Assembly: GCA_036843405.1 (NCBI GenBank)
Contig: DAITSJ010000020.1
Coordinates: 1 to 64,000, forward strand
Source: DGNJ01 sp002388905
Lineage (GTDB): Bacteria > Pseudomonadota > Gammaproteobacteria > Pseudomonadales > Porticoccaceae
Length of the DNA: 64,000 bases
Direction: 5' to 3'
In this document: in pieces, positions 34,060 through 43,557 of the stretch
How the letters are laid out: each line of letters begins with the position of its first letter
Numbering within the stretch: the stretch's first letter is position 1
The notes under the pieces: generated by a model
What the model was told of the DNA's origin: nothing
Seen by the model: only the letters and a program-made list of their open reading frames with translations
The model's database searches: none
Program-made: the position numbers and the translations under genes

Positions 34060-35254
34060 GCCTCCTCTTGACGTTGGACTGCACCACGAAGTGGTCGATC
34101 AGGGGAGCAAACAGGTTGGCGAACAGGATGGCCAGCATCATGCCTTCCGGGAACGCCGGGTTGACTACACGGATCAGTACCACCATAACCCCGATGAGGG
34201 CGCCGAACCAAATTTTCCCGGTATTGGTCATCGAGGCCGACACCGGATCGGTGGCCATGAAAATCATGCCGAAAGCGTAGCCACCCAGCACCAGGTGCCA
34301 GTACCAGGGCATGGCAAACATGGCGTTCGAATCCGAGCCCAGGACGTTAAAGAGCGTCGACAGGCCGATCATGCCCAGCATCACGCCCAGGATAATCCGC
34401 CAGGAAGCGATGCCCATGCCCACCATGAGGATGCCGCCGATGAGGATGGCAAGGGTGGATACCTCGCCGACGGAGCCCTGCATATTACCCAGGAAGGCAT
34501 CGAGCCAGGAAAGCTGGCCCTGGACCGCCGCCATGCCCTCGCTGGCGGCCACTGACAGGGGCGTGGCGCCGGTAAAGCCGTCCACGGCGGTCCAGACCGT
34601 ATCGCCGGACATGGACGCCGGGTAGGCGAAGAACACGAAGGCGCGACCGGTGAGTGCCGGATTGAGAAAATTCTTGCCGGTGCCGCCAAAGACCTCCTTG
34701 CCGATAACCACACCGAAACTGATACCCAGGGCCACCATCCACAGGGGCAGGTCCGGCGGGCAGGTCAGGGCGAAGAGGATGGAGGTAACGAAGAAGCCTT
34801 CGTTGATCTCGTGCCCCCGGACCACGGCAAAAATCACTTCCCAGATACCGCCGACGATAAAGGTCACCGCGTATATGGGCAGGAAGTACACAGCGCCGTA
34901 CCAGAAACAATCCCAGATGCTGTTGGGGTCGTAGCCGGCAAACAACTCGATGAGGGAACCGTGCCAGCCCCCGGCGCCGCTGGCACCCATGGCTGCCAGG
35001 GCCATATTGGCCTGGTGGCCCAGGTTGTACATGCCGAAGAACATGGCCGGAAAGGCCGCCAGCCAGACAGTGATCATAACCCGCTTGAGGTCGATGCCGT
35101 CACGGATATGCGAGGCGTTGTGGGTCACGTCCGGCGGCGAATAGAATATGGTGTCCACCGCCTCGTAGAGGGCATACCACTTCTCGAAACGGCCGCCCTT
35201 GTGGAAATGGGGTTCCAGTTTGTCCAGGATTTTTCTCAACGCCATCGGCCTCAA
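34046..35254 (-). CDS. nqrB: Na+-translocating NADH:quinone reductase subunit B
   Basis: Large polytopic subunit (402 residues) forming the Na+ channel. It carries a covalently bound FMN on the threonine in G-F-T-G-A-T-P-L-S and a riboflavin site. Helices alternate from about residue 50 to the end, and K-E-V-F-G-G-T-G-K-N-F-L-N-P-A-L is diagnostic. It begins 4 bp before the nqrA stop. In the family the subunit also binds quinone and the inhibitor korormicin. Confidence 0.96.
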   Translation of the reverse strand: MRPMALRKILDKLEPHFHKGGRFEKWYALYEAVDTIFYSPPDVTHNASHIRDGIDLKRVMITVWLAAFPAMFFGMYNLGHQANMALAAMGASGAGGWHGSLIELFAGYDPNSIWDCFWYGAVYFLPIYAVTFIVGGIWEVIFAVVRGHEINEGFFVTSILFALTCPPDLPLWMVALGISFGVVIGKEVFGGTGKNFLNPALTGRAFVFFAYPASMSGDTVWTAVDGFTGATPLSVAASEGMAAVQGQLSWLDAFLGNMQGSVGEVSTLAILIGGILMVGMGIASWRIILGVMLGMIGLSTLFNVLGSDSNAMFAMPWYWHLVLGGYAFGMIFMATDPVSASMTNTGKIWFGALIGVMVVLIRVVNPAFPEGMMLAILFANLFAPLIDHFVVQSNVKRRLARG

Positions 35255-36597
35255 CCCTCTTTCTCGATGCTGGTCAGGTTAGAGCGCAGCAACGGCCCGT
35301 ATTCGTACTTACCCACACACACGAAGGTGCACAGCGCCAAATCTTCCTCGTCCAGCTCCAGGCAGCCCAGTTTCTGCGCCATTTCGGTATCGCCGACAAT
35401 CAGGGAGCGCAGCAGATGGGTGGGCAGGATATCCAGGGGCATGACGCGCTCGTAATTGCCGATGGGCACCATGGCCCGCTCGCTGCCGTTGGTGGTGGTG
35501 GTGAAACTGAACTTCCGGTTTCTGGCGAGCGAGGACAGATAGATGGGCAGGGCTGAAAAGCGGCCCGGACCCGGCGAGAGGTAGTGGAGCAGGAAACGCT
35601 CCCGGCCTTCGCGCACTACGGAAACCTGATTGTGATAGCGCCCCAGATAGGAAAACGCCCCGGCGGCCTTGCGGCCGGAAAGCAGGGAACCGGATACGAT
35701 ACGATTCTCCCCGGCTTTGAGGCCGCCGGCCGTCAGTTCCTCGAGGTGAGCGCCCAGGCGGGTGCGCAACAACCGGGGCTTTTCCACCTGGGGCCCGGCC
35801 AGGCCCACCACCCGGTTCACGTCGATGCGACCGGTGGTGAACAGGTGTCCGAAAGCAATAACGTCCTGATAGCCGATGGTCCAGACCGTCTTGTGACCGC
35901 TCACCGGATCGATGTGATGGATATGGGTGCCTGCCAGGCCCGCGGGATGAGGACCATCGAATTCATGCCGCTCCACGCCTTCAAGATCGCCCCCGGGAAT
36001 GGCGGCGCCGGGCGCGGTGCACAGGTGCACGGGACCGTCGGTGAGACGGGTCAGGACCCGGAGGCCATTGACGAAATCCCCTTCCCGCTCGCCGACGATC
36101 AGCGCCGGATCGGGGGCCAGGGGGTTGGTATCAATAGCGGTGACGAAAATTGACCGGGGGGCGCTGTCGACGGCCGGCACCTTGGAATAGGGTCGTGTGC
36201 GCAGGGCGGTCCAGACGCCCGACTTAACCAGGTTATCCACGATATCCTGCCGCGGCAGACCGGACAGCTTGCTTTCCTCGTAGGCGGCGAAGGTTTCCTC
36301 GTCGCCGTCGTTCTCCACATCAATGACCACCGACTGGAGAACCCGGCGCTCACCCCGGTTGATGGCGCTGACAGTGCCGGCGGCCGGGGCCGTATAGAGC
36401 ACACCGGGGCTTTTTTTGTCTTCAAACAAAACCTGGCCCAGCTTGACCGGGTCACCCTCCTTGACGCGCATTGTCGGTTTCATGCCGACATAGTCGTTAC
36501 CGAGGATTGCAACCGTACGGACAGCAGGTCCATCGTGAACAACCTGTTCCGGGGGGCCCGCAACAGGCAAGTCGAGTCCTCGACGGATCTTGATCAT
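35251..36597 (-). CDS. nqrA: Na+-translocating NADH:quinone reductase subunit A
   Basis: Cytoplasmic subunit of 448 residues, first gene of the operon. Family segments include I-K-I-R-R-G-L-D-L-P, G-N-D-Y-V-G-M-K-P, a biotinyl-lipoyl-like fold around V-K-L-G-Q-V-L-F-E-D-K, and H-H-I-D-P-V near the middle. It associates with NqrB in quinone reduction. The operon nqrABCDEF-apbE-nqrM runs continuously to 29448. The complex couples NADH oxidation to Na+ export, pointing to a marine or salt-adapted lifestyle. Confidence 0.96.
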   Translation of the reverse strand: MIKIRRGLDLPVAGPPEQVVHDGPAVRTVAILGNDYVGMKPTMRVKEGDPVKLGQVLFEDKKSPGVLYTAPAAGTVSAINRGERRVLQSVVIDVENDGDEETFAAYEESKLSGLPRQDIVDNLVKSGVWTALRTRPYSKVPAVDSAPRSIFVTAIDTNPLAPDPALIVGEREGDFVNGLRVLTRLTDGPVHLCTAPGAAIPGGDLEGVERHEFDGPHPAGLAGTHIHHIDPVSGHKTVWTIGYQDVIAFGHLFTTGRIDVNRVVGLAGPQVEKPRLLRTRLGAHLEELTAGGLKAGENRIVSGSLLSGRKAAGAFSYLGRYHNQVSVVREGRERFLLHYLSPGPGRFSALPIYLSSLARNRKFSFTTTTNGSERAMVPIGNYERVMPLDILPTHLLRSLIVGDTEMAQKLGCLELDEEDLALCTFVCVGKYEYGPLLRSNLTSIEKEG

Positions 36598-36714
36598 AGA
36601 AGTCCCACTTCCAAATTTGAAAAGGTTACTGCTCCCGCGTCCAGAGCAGCGTTTTGTTCTGGAACCTGTACAGCCGTGAGCATTTGTGCCGGAGGGGCTG
36701 ACGAATGGTGCCGC

Positions 36715-36720
36715 ATTATA
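36715..36720 (-). promoter_or_regulatory. Putative -10 element of the nqr operon promoter
   Basis: A perfect TATAAT on the minus strand lies about 118 bp upstream of the nqrA ATG, after the end of the gap gene. The matching -35 (TGGCAT, 17 bp upstream) is weak, so an activator may be needed. The leader of about 110 nt holds no gene. Confidence 0.45.
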
Positions 36721-36771
36721 AAGAGACAGGCGGCTTAATGCCAGACGGGGACAGGCTTTCGCTTAAACCAC

Positions 36772-36826
36772 AAACCGCCTCCGGCCCGGCTGCCCCGCCA
36801 CGGCCGGGCGCTCCGGGAGTCGTTAA
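36772..36826 (-). terminator. Probable terminator after gap
   Basis: Immediately past the gap stop, the minus strand carries GCCCGGC and GCCGGGC as a perfect 7-bp inverted repeat around a 12-base G-rich loop, within a longer GC-rich stretch. A loose T-rich tail (GGTTTGTGGTTT) follows. It would separate gap from the nqr operon; the tail is weak, so confidence is moderate. Confidence 0.45.
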
Positions 36827-38280
36827 ACGGTTTTCGGATACATGGCCCACTCGACACCGGCCATCTTCTCGAGCACCCGAACCACCTGGCAGCTGTAACC
36901 GAACTCGTTATCGTACCAGCAATAGAGCACGCAATTATTGCCGTTGACGATGGTGGCCTTGGCGTCGAAGACACAGGCGTGGCGATCGCCGACGAAGTCC
37001 GTGGAAACCGCTTCCTCGGAAATGGTGTAGCCGATCTGCTGTTGCAGGGGCGAATACAGGGCCACGCGGCGCATGTATTCATTGAGTTCCTCAACACTGG
37101 TTTCCCGTCCCAGTTGCAGGTTGAGGATCGCCATGGAGACGTTGGGCGTGGGCACCCGGATGGCGTTGCCGGTGAGCCTGCCGGCCAGTTCGGGAATCGC
37201 CTTGGCCACGGCCTTGGCGGCACCGGTCTCGGTGAGCACCATATTGAGGGCGGCGCTGCGGCCCCGGCGCGCACCCTTGTGGTAGTTGTCGATGAGATTC
37301 TGATCGTTGGTGTAGGCGTGGACGGTTTCCACGTGCCCTTTTTCGACGCCGTACTCGTCAAGCAGTGTGTGCAGAACCGGCACAATGGCATTGGTGGTAC
37401 AGGAAGCGGCGGAAACCAGCTTCGCCTCGGGCTTGATGTCGCTGGTGTTGATGCCGAAAACGATATTGGGGATGCTGTCGCCCTTGGCCGGCGCGGTGAG
37501 CAGCACTTTGGAGACACCCCGGCACCGGAGGTGCTGGGACAGGCTCTCTTCATCCCGCCAGATGCCGGTATTGTCCACCACCAGGGCGTTGTGGATACCA
37601 TAGTGTGTATAGTCCACCTCGTCGGGGGAATCGGCGTAGATCACCTGGATCTCATTGCCGTTGCAAATCAGCTTGTTTTCTTCCTCGATGACCCGGATGG
37701 TGCCCTTAAAGGGCCCGTGCACCGAATCCCGGCGCAACAGGCTGGCCCGCTTTTCCAGATCGTTGGCATTGCGGCTCTTGCGCACCACGATGGCCCGCGG
37801 ACGCAGGACATCGCCGCCGCCCGCCTTTTCAATCAGCAGCCGGGCCACCAGCCGGCCTATGCGGCCGAAACCGTACAGCACCACGTCCTGGGGCTGGGGC
37901 AAAGGCTTGCGGGTACTGCCAATGTCGTCTCCCACCGCATCCTTGAGAAACTCTTCCAGGGACCGGCCCTGGTTTTTCTCCTGGTACATGACGGTCAACT
38001 TGCCCACGTCGATATGGGCGGGGCCCAGATCCATTTCCGACAGCGCCTTGACCAGAGGGTAGGTCTCGTACTCCGACAGCTCGTTCTTCTCGACCTGGCG
38101 AACGAAACGGTGCGCCTTCATGATATCGGTGACCGCTCGGTTGACCATGTTCCGGCCATACATGTACAGGGAGACATTATTTTCCCGGTAAAGCTTGCCT
38201 ATGAGGGGAATCATGCCCTCTGCAAGCGCCTCGCGCTCCTTCCAGTCCTTAAAAAAATCGGCGGGTTGGGGTCGTTTCAC
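36823..38280 (-). CDS. gap: Glyceraldehyde-3-phosphate dehydrogenase with long N-terminal extension
   Basis: Protein of 485 residues, some 130-150 longer than ordinary GAPDH. Residues 1-125 are an extra, mostly helical domain (K-L-Y-R-E-N-N-V, R-F-V-R-Q-V-E-K). The Rossmann domain starts near 133 with V-L-Y-G-F-G-R-I-G-R. The catalytic cysteine is in S-A-A-S-C-T-T-N and the general base is H in H-A-Y-T-N-D-Q. The C-terminal W-Y-D-N-E-F-G-Y-S is present. A paralogue of this extended type sits beside mfd in Pseudomonas (PA3001) and is not the main glycolytic enzyme there, so a gluconeogenic or redox role is plausible. It converts glyceraldehyde-3-phosphate and 1,3-bisphosphoglycerate with NAD(P). 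Confidence 0.92.
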   Translation of the reverse strand: MKRPQPADFFKDWKEREALAEGMIPLIGKLYRENNVSLYMYGRNMVNRAVTDIMKAHRFVRQVEKNELSEYETYPLVKALSEMDLGPAHIDVGKLTVMYQEKNQGRSLEEFLKDAVGDDIGSTRKPLPQPQDVVLYGFGRIGRLVARLLIEKAGGGDVLRPRAIVVRKSRNANDLEKRASLLRRDSVHGPFKGTIRVIEEENKLICNGNEIQVIYADSPDEVDYTHYGIHNALVVDNTGIWRDEESLSQHLRCRGVSKVLLTAPAKGDSIPNIVFGINTSDIKPEAKLVSAASCTTNAIVPVLHTLLDEYGVEKGHVETVHAYTNDQNLIDNYHKGARRGRSAALNMVLTETGAAKAVAKAIPELAGRLTGNAIRVPTPNVSMAILNLQLGRETSVEELNEYMRRVALYSPLQQQIGYTISEEAVSTDFVGDRHACVFDAKATIVNGNNCVLYCWYDNEFGYSCQVVRVLEKMAGVEWAMYPKTV

Positions 38281-38390
38281 GTGCAGGTACCTTTGGTTCA
38301 GATTTGGAGGGTTCCAGGGGGTGGGTATTATCTTGATTCACCCCGGCCGGTGCAAGGACGGCGGGCCCGACGGGATGTGACCGTCGGGTT

Positions 38391-39077
38391 TCAGAGAGGA
38401 AGGAAAGCGTAAGAGGCCAGGTTGATGGCCACCTTGTTGATGACCCGGTCGCGTTTGCGGGCCACCACATCGGACATGAAGTCCTGGATGGCCACCAGCT
38501 CGCCGAACAGGCGTTCGTAGCTGAGGTTCCGGGGTTCGTCGCCGCGACTGTTGGTGAGCAGGAAAAGCTGCTGGCTGCTGTCGCGCTTATGGGTCAGGCG
38601 CCAGGCGACGATTTCCAGGTTGCGGGCGCTGTTATAGAGTTTCTGGCTGTCGAGGGCGTCGAACATAAAAAACTCGGCCTGATAGCCATAGGCCCAGCGA
38701 ATCATGTCCGTAAGTCCCGCCATAAGCGCGAAAACCCGGTCGCCGCCAAAATCCTCGGAAAATGCCAGTTCCATGGCCTCGGTGCCGGACTTGCCCCCCA
38801 GAGCAGCGAACTCCAGGCGTCCTTCCCGGCCGAAGAGCTGCTGGATGCGCTCGTCGCGGGAGGCGCCGGGCCATTTGGCCAGTTCCCGGGGGTTGCGTTT
38901 ATACAGCTTTTCGGCGAGTTCCCGCAGAAGCGCGTCGCTGCGCCGGTAACCGGCATCACTGACGAAGTCGATATCACTCTTGGCGAGATTCTTGATATGG
39001 AATCCCTGCTGGCCGCTGCAAGCCGGCAGAACGAGAAGCATGGCCAAAACGGCTGTCGCCGCGAGTGCGTGGCGCAT
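38391..39077 (-). CDS. Conserved lipoprotein of unknown function
   Basis: About 228 residues. The N-terminus is a lipoprotein signal with the lipobox V-L-P-A-C near residue 18. The mature part is helical, with R-R-S-D-A-L-L-R-E-L-A-E-K-L-Y-K-R-N-P-R-E and a C-terminal helix around V-A-I-Q-D-F-M-S-D-V-V-A. I recognise no enzymatic motif. The frame is open far upstream across the mfd start, but ATG 39077 directly precedes the signal peptide and has GGGGA upstream; ATG 39089 is an alternative. It is divergent from mfd with a 64-bp intergenic space. The mature length and lack of transmembrane segments suggest an outer-membrane-anchored periplasmic protein. Confidence 0.75.
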   Translation of the reverse strand: MRHALAATAVLAMLLVLPACSGQQGFHIKNLAKSDIDFVSDAGYRRSDALLRELAEKLYKRNPRELAKWPGASRDERIQQLFGREGRLEFAALGGKSGTEAMELAFSEDFGGDRVFALMAGLTDMIRWAYGYQAEFFMFDALDSQKLYNSARNLEIVAWRLTHKRDSSQQLFLLTNSRGDEPRNLSYERLFGELVAIQDFMSDVVARKRDRVINKVAINLASYAFLPL

Positions 39078-39141
39078 TCTGATCCCCATGACGTCGTCCA
39101 CCACGCCCGCTACAATAGCACACTTTTTTGGTCCCAGACCC

Positions 39142-42100
39142 ATGCCCGAAGCCGTACTGACAACCCCCCCGGCGAACCCCCCCGGCGACCGCCGCACCTG
39201 GAGCGGCCTGGCCGGCGCCGCCCAGTCCCTGGCCGTAACCGGCGCCGCGACCGGCGCTCCCGGCCTGTGCCTGGTGATCGCCGACTCCGCCAAGACCGCC
39301 GCGCAATTGGAGAACGAGATACGCTTTTTCGTCGCCGACGACGATCTGCCGGTCATGCACCTGCCCGACTGGGAGACCCTGCCCTACGACGTCTTCTCGC
39401 CCCACCAGGATATCGTCTCCGACCGCCTGTACAGTCTTTACCGACTGCCGCTGATGACAAGGGGCATCCTTGTGGTGCCGGTCACCACCCTGATGCAGCG
39501 GCTGCCACCGGCAGACTACATCGCCGGCAACAGCTTCGTGCACCGGGTCGGCGACAGGCTGGATCTGGACAACCTGCGCCGCCAGTTGGAAAACAGCGGC
39601 TACCGGGCCGTGGATACCGTTTACGAACACGGTGAATTCGCCATCCGGGGCAATCTGGTGGATATTTATCCCATGGGCAGCACCCTGCCCTTTCGCATCG
39701 ACCTGTTCGACGACGAGATCGACTCTCTGCGAACATTCGATCCGGAAACCCAGTTGACCCTGGACCGGCGCGAGGAAATCAGCTTCCTGCCCGCCCGGGA
39801 ATTCCCGCTGGACAAGGACGGGATCAAGCGATTCCTGGACAGCTGGCACGACCACTTCGATGCCGATCCCCGCCAGTGCCCGGTTTACCGGGACATCAAA
39901 AACGGGATCGCCCCCCAGGGCATCGAATACTATCTGCCGCTGTTTTTCGACGCCACGGCGACCCTGTTCGACTACCTGCCCGACGATACCCTGGTGTTCA
40001 CCACCGGCGACCCCGCCCCGGCCGCGGAACAATTCTGGAAAGAGGTGGTGGAGCGTTTCGAGGAGTACGGGGTCGACCCCCGCCGCCCGCTACTGCCGCC
40101 CCGGGAAGTATTTATAACCGCCGGCGAACTCTTCGGCGGCATTAACCGGTATCCACGTACCGACCTGGTGGAAGAGCGCCTCGACGAACGCCCCGGTGTC
40201 ACGGCTTTTCCGGCAAGGCCGCCGGATGACGTTGCCGTGGACAACCGGTCCGCGAAGCCCTTTTCCCGCCTGCAAAACCTGTTGTCGGACGGGTCCCACC
40301 GGACACTGTTCTGTGCTGAATCCAGCGGGCGTCACGAGGCCCTGCTCGAGCTCCTGGGCCGGGCCGGCATTCATGCGGACGAGGTCGCTTCCTGGCAGGA
40401 ATTCGCCAGAGGAAAGAGTGCCACCGCCATCACCACCTTCCCCCTGGAACGAGGCCTGGTCATAGACCAACCCCCGCTGCGGGTCATCACCGAAGCCCAG
40501 CTCTTCGGCCAGCGGGTCATGCAGCGCCGGCGCCGGGGCAAAGGCAAAGACAATGCCGACCTGGCCATCCGCAATCTTACCGAACTCAAGCCCGGTGCGC
40601 CGGTGGTCCACATCGATCACGGTGTGGGACGCTACCAGGGCCTGCAAAGCCTGGCCCTGGATGGTGAGCCCCAGGAATTCCTGACCCTGAGCTATGCCGA
40701 AGGAGCCAAACTCTACGTGCCCGTGGCCAGCCTGCACCTGATCAGCCGCTACAGCGGCGGCGACGAGGCCCTGGCACCCCTGCACCGGCTGGGCAACGAA
40801 CAGTGGGAGAAGGAAAAGAAAAAGGCCACGGAACAGATAAGGGACACCGCCGCCGAGTTGCTCGATATCTATGCCCGCCGCGCCGCCCGCCGCGGATTTG
40901 CCTGCAATGACCCCGGTGACGACTACGAGCGCTTCAGCGCCGAATTTCCCTTCGAGGAAACCCCGGACCAGATGGATGCCATCGAGGCGGTCTACCGGGA
41001 CATGCTCGCCGAACAGCCCATGGACCGGCTGGTCTGCGGCGACGTGGGTTTCGGCAAGACCGAGGTGGCCATGCGCGCCGCCTTCCTGGCGGTTGCCAGC
41101 GGCAAGCAGGTGATGATGCTGGTACCCACCACCCTGCTCGCCCAACAGCATTTCGACAATTTCAGGGACCGTTTCGCCAACTGGCCGGTAACCATCGACG
41201 TGATCTCACGGTTTCGCTCGGCCAGGGAGCAGGCGCAACTCATCGACAGCGTCGAGGCGGGCAAGGTGGATATCCTCATCGGCACCCATAAGCTGCTCCA
41301 CAATCCCATCCATTTCGAGGATCTGGGCCTGCTGATCATTGACGAGGAACACCGCTTCGGCGTTCAGCAGAAAGAAAAAATCAAGGCGCTGCGCAGCGAA
41401 GTGGACATCCTGACACTCACCGCAACACCCATTCCCCGAACCCTGAACATGGCCATGGGCGGCATTCGCGACCTGTCCATCATCTCCACGCCGCCGGCGC
41501 GGCGATTGTCGGTGAAGACCTTTATCCGGCAGCGGGAGAACCGGGTGGTCCGCGAGGCAATTCTCCGGGAGGTGCTCCGCGGCGGCCAGGTCTATTTCCT
41601 CCACAACCAGGTCAAGACCATCGACAAGGCCGCCCGGGAACTGGCGGAACTGGTGCCCGAAGCGCGCATCGGCACCGCCCACGGCCAGATGCGGGAGCGC
41701 GAACTGGAAAGGGTGATGTCGGATTTCTACCACCAGCGCTTCAATATCCTGGTATGCACCACCATCATCGAGACGGGCATCGATATCCCCAGCGCAAATA
41801 CCATCATCATCGAGCGGGCCGACCGCTTTGGCCTGGCCCAGTTGCACCAGCTCCGGGGGCGTGTGGGGCGATCCCATCACCAGGCCTACGCCTACCTGCT
41901 GACGCCCGAACCCCGGTCGATGACCGCCGACGCCCTCAAGCGCCTGGAGGCCCTGGCGGAAGCGGACCATCTGGGGTCGGGATTCGTGCTCGCCTCCAAC
42001 GACCTGGAGATCAGGGGCGCCGGGGAACTCTTGGGCGAAGACCAGAGCGGTCATATCCACAGTATCGGGTACTCCCTGTATATGTCGTTGCTGGACAACG

Positions 42101-42609
42101 CGGTCAAAGCCATCCAGCAGGGCAAGATCCCCGATATCGACGCTTCCATCAGGGAAGGGACCGAGGTGGCTCTCAACATTCCGGCCCTGATTCCCGAGGA
42201 TTACCTGCCGGACGTCAACACCCGGCTGATTTTCTACAAGCGCCTTGCCAACACCCGCACCGATGACGAACTGCGGGAACTACAGGTGGAAATGATCGAC
42301 CGTTTCGGCCTGCTGCCCCAGCCGCTTAAAAACCTGATACGCACCACCCGGCTTCGTCAGCGGGCGGAAGGCCTGGGGATACGCCGCATCGAGGCCGGTC
42401 CATCCGGGGGCAAGCTGGAATTTACCGGCGACACCCCGGTGGATCCATTAACCATTGTCAGGCTGGTCCAGCAGGACCCGGAACGCTACCAACTGAGCGG
42501 CGCCACGGAACTTAAGTTGCGGGCCGAGATGGAAACCGTGGACAAGCGGCTGGAAACCATCGACGCTTTGCTGGACACTCTGACCCCGGGAACCGAAGAG
42601 GGCCGCTAA
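39142..42609 (+). CDS. mfd: Transcription-repair coupling factor
   Basis: ATP-dependent translocase of 1155 residues that removes RNA polymerase stalled at lesions and recruits UvrA. Domains in order: UvrB-like N-terminus (P-D-W-E-T-L-P-Y-D near residue 75), an RNA-polymerase-interacting CarD-like domain (V-V-H-I-D-H-G-V-G-R-Y near 490), an SF2 helicase with C-G-D-V-G-F-G-K-T-E and D-E-E-H-R-F-G, and a C-terminal TRCF domain. ATG 39142 gives family length; the frame is open for another 54 codons inside the divergent lipoprotein gene. It works with UvrC encoded earlier in the window. Confidence 0.96.
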   Translation: MPEAVLTTPPANPPGDRRTWSGLAGAAQSLAVTGAATGAPGLCLVIADSAKTAAQLENEIRFFVADDDLPVMHLPDWETLPYDVFSPHQDIVSDRLYSLYRLPLMTRGILVVPVTTLMQRLPPADYIAGNSFVHRVGDRLDLDNLRRQLENSGYRAVDTVYEHGEFAIRGNLVDIYPMGSTLPFRIDLFDDEIDSLRTFDPETQLTLDRREEISFLPAREFPLDKDGIKRFLDSWHDHFDADPRQCPVYRDIKNGIAPQGIEYYLPLFFDATATLFDYLPDDTLVFTTGDPAPAAEQFWKEVVERFEEYGVDPRRPLLPPREVFITAGELFGGINRYPRTDLVEERLDERPGVTAFPARPPDDVAVDNRSAKPFSRLQNLLSDGSHRTLFCAESSGRHEALLELLGRAGIHADEVASWQEFARGKSATAITTFPLERGLVIDQPPLRVITEAQLFGQRVMQRRRRGKGKDNADLAIRNLTELKPGAPVVHIDHGVGRYQGLQSLALDGEPQEFLTLSYAEGAKLYVPVASLHLISRYSGGDEALAPLHRLGNEQWEKEKKKATEQIRDTAAELLDIYARRAARRGFACNDPGDDYERFSAEFPFEETPDQMDAIEAVYRDMLAEQPMDRLVCGDVGFGKTEVAMRAAFLAVASGKQVMMLVPTTLLAQQHFDNFRDRFANWPVTIDVISRFRSAREQAQLIDSVEAGKVDILIGTHKLLHNPIHFEDLGLLIIDEEHRFGVQQKEKIKALRSEVDILTLTATPIPRTLNMAMGGIRDLSIISTPPARRLSVKTFIRQRENRVVREAILREVLRGGQVYFLHNQVKTIDKAARELAELVPEARIGTAHGQMRERELERVMSDFYHQRFNILVCTTIIETGIDIPSANTIIIERADRFGLAQLHQLRGRVGRSHHQAYAYLLTPEPRSMTADALKRLEALAEADHLGSGFVLASNDLEIRGAGELLGEDQSGHIHSIGYSLYMSLLDNAVKAIQQGKIPDIDASIREGTEVALNIPALIPEDYLPDVNTRLIFYKRLANTRTDDELRELQVEMIDRFGLLPQPLKNLIRTTRLRQRAEGLGIRRIEAGPSGGKLEFTGDTPVDPLTIVRLVQQDPERYQLSGATELKLRAEMETVDKRLETIDALLDTLTPGTEEGR

Positions 42610-42612
42610 ACC

Positions 42613-43557
42613 ATGTACCGATATCGTTGGATGTCATTTGTCCCCGCCATCCTAATGGCGGCGACACTGGCCGCGACAGCCCAGGACAGTCAGGAGCCGG
42701 CCTGGTACCAGGTGGAGGTCATCGTCTTTTCCCAACAGGACAACTATGGCGACGAGAACAATCGCACCGATATCGAACTGGGCTACCCGGACAAGCAGGT
42801 CTTCCTGAAGGACCGGGAAGACCTCGACGAACCTTCGACGGTCTCCCCCTCGCCCGGGCAACAACAAGCAGGTGAAGCCGAGCCGAGAGCCCCACTCCCC
42901 GAGGACGTCGGCGAGCAAAACCAGGGACCAACGCCTTTTCTCCGGCTTCCGGAAAAGGCCAGGGAACTCAATGCCGACGCCTACAGCCTTAACCGTACCG
43001 GCGTCTACAAGGTTCTCTACCACGAGGCCTGGCGACAACCGGCCACGGGCCGCGAGGGTCCCTGGGTCATTGTCGCCGGCGGAAGGGTATTCGGTGACCA
43101 TCGGGAACTGGAGGGGAGCCTGCGTCTCTACGAGACCCGGCATTTGCACTTCCAGGCCAGCCTTTGGCGAGCCCACTTCAGCGATCCTGTCACCGGTCCC
43201 GGCGGCGATGCGGCCGACGACCAGTGGCCAGGCCTGCCCGAAGTCCCCGAGCCGCCCCCGGAAACGCCGGTGGAAGAGCCGGCCGACCGGGCCCTGACCA
43301 TCGGCGAAGAGCGGACCCGGTCGGCATCCGCCGTTGGCTCTCCCTCAGTCGTGCCGGAAGCGGAATCTCGCGTTCGCCATGAAATCCTGGACATCGATCG
43401 ATTGCGGCAATCCCGGCGCATCGAAACGGGCAAACTGCATTATTTCGACCACCCGAGGCTGGGGGTGATCGTCAAGGTCACGGCTTTCGAGCCGGAACCT
43501 CCCGATAGCGAGGAAACCCGGTCATTGCCGGCCGCTGGCGATCAGCCCGAAGAATAG
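42613..43557 (+). CDS. csiV: CsiV-like peptidoglycan-binding periplasmic protein
   Basis: Exported protein of 314 residues with a signal peptide (cleavage near A-T-A-Q, residue 23). It begins P-A-W-Y-Q-V-E-V-I-V-F-S-Q, the hallmark of the CsiV family, originally described in Vibrio as needed for resistance to D-amino acids. The C-terminal part contains K-L-H-Y-F-D-H-P-R-L-G-V-I-V-K-V, also typical. The centre is proline- and glutamate-rich and low complexity. It lies 3 bp after mfd, the order known from Pseudomonas (PA3002-PA3003). Its 3' end overlaps the convergent mtnP end by 16 bp. Confidence 0.82.
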   Translation: MYRYRWMSFVPAILMAATLAATAQDSQEPAWYQVEVIVFSQQDNYGDENNRTDIELGYPDKQVFLKDREDLDEPSTVSPSPGQQQAGEAEPRAPLPEDVGEQNQGPTPFLRLPEKARELNADAYSLNRTGVYKVLYHEAWRQPATGREGPWVIVAGGRVFGDHRELEGSLRLYETRHLHFQASLWRAHFSDPVTGPGGDAADDQWPGLPEVPEPPPETPVEEPADRALTIGEERTRSASAVGSPSVVPEAESRVRHEILDIDRLRQSRRIETGKLHYFDHPRLGVIVKVTAFEPEPPDSEETRSLPAAGDQPEE

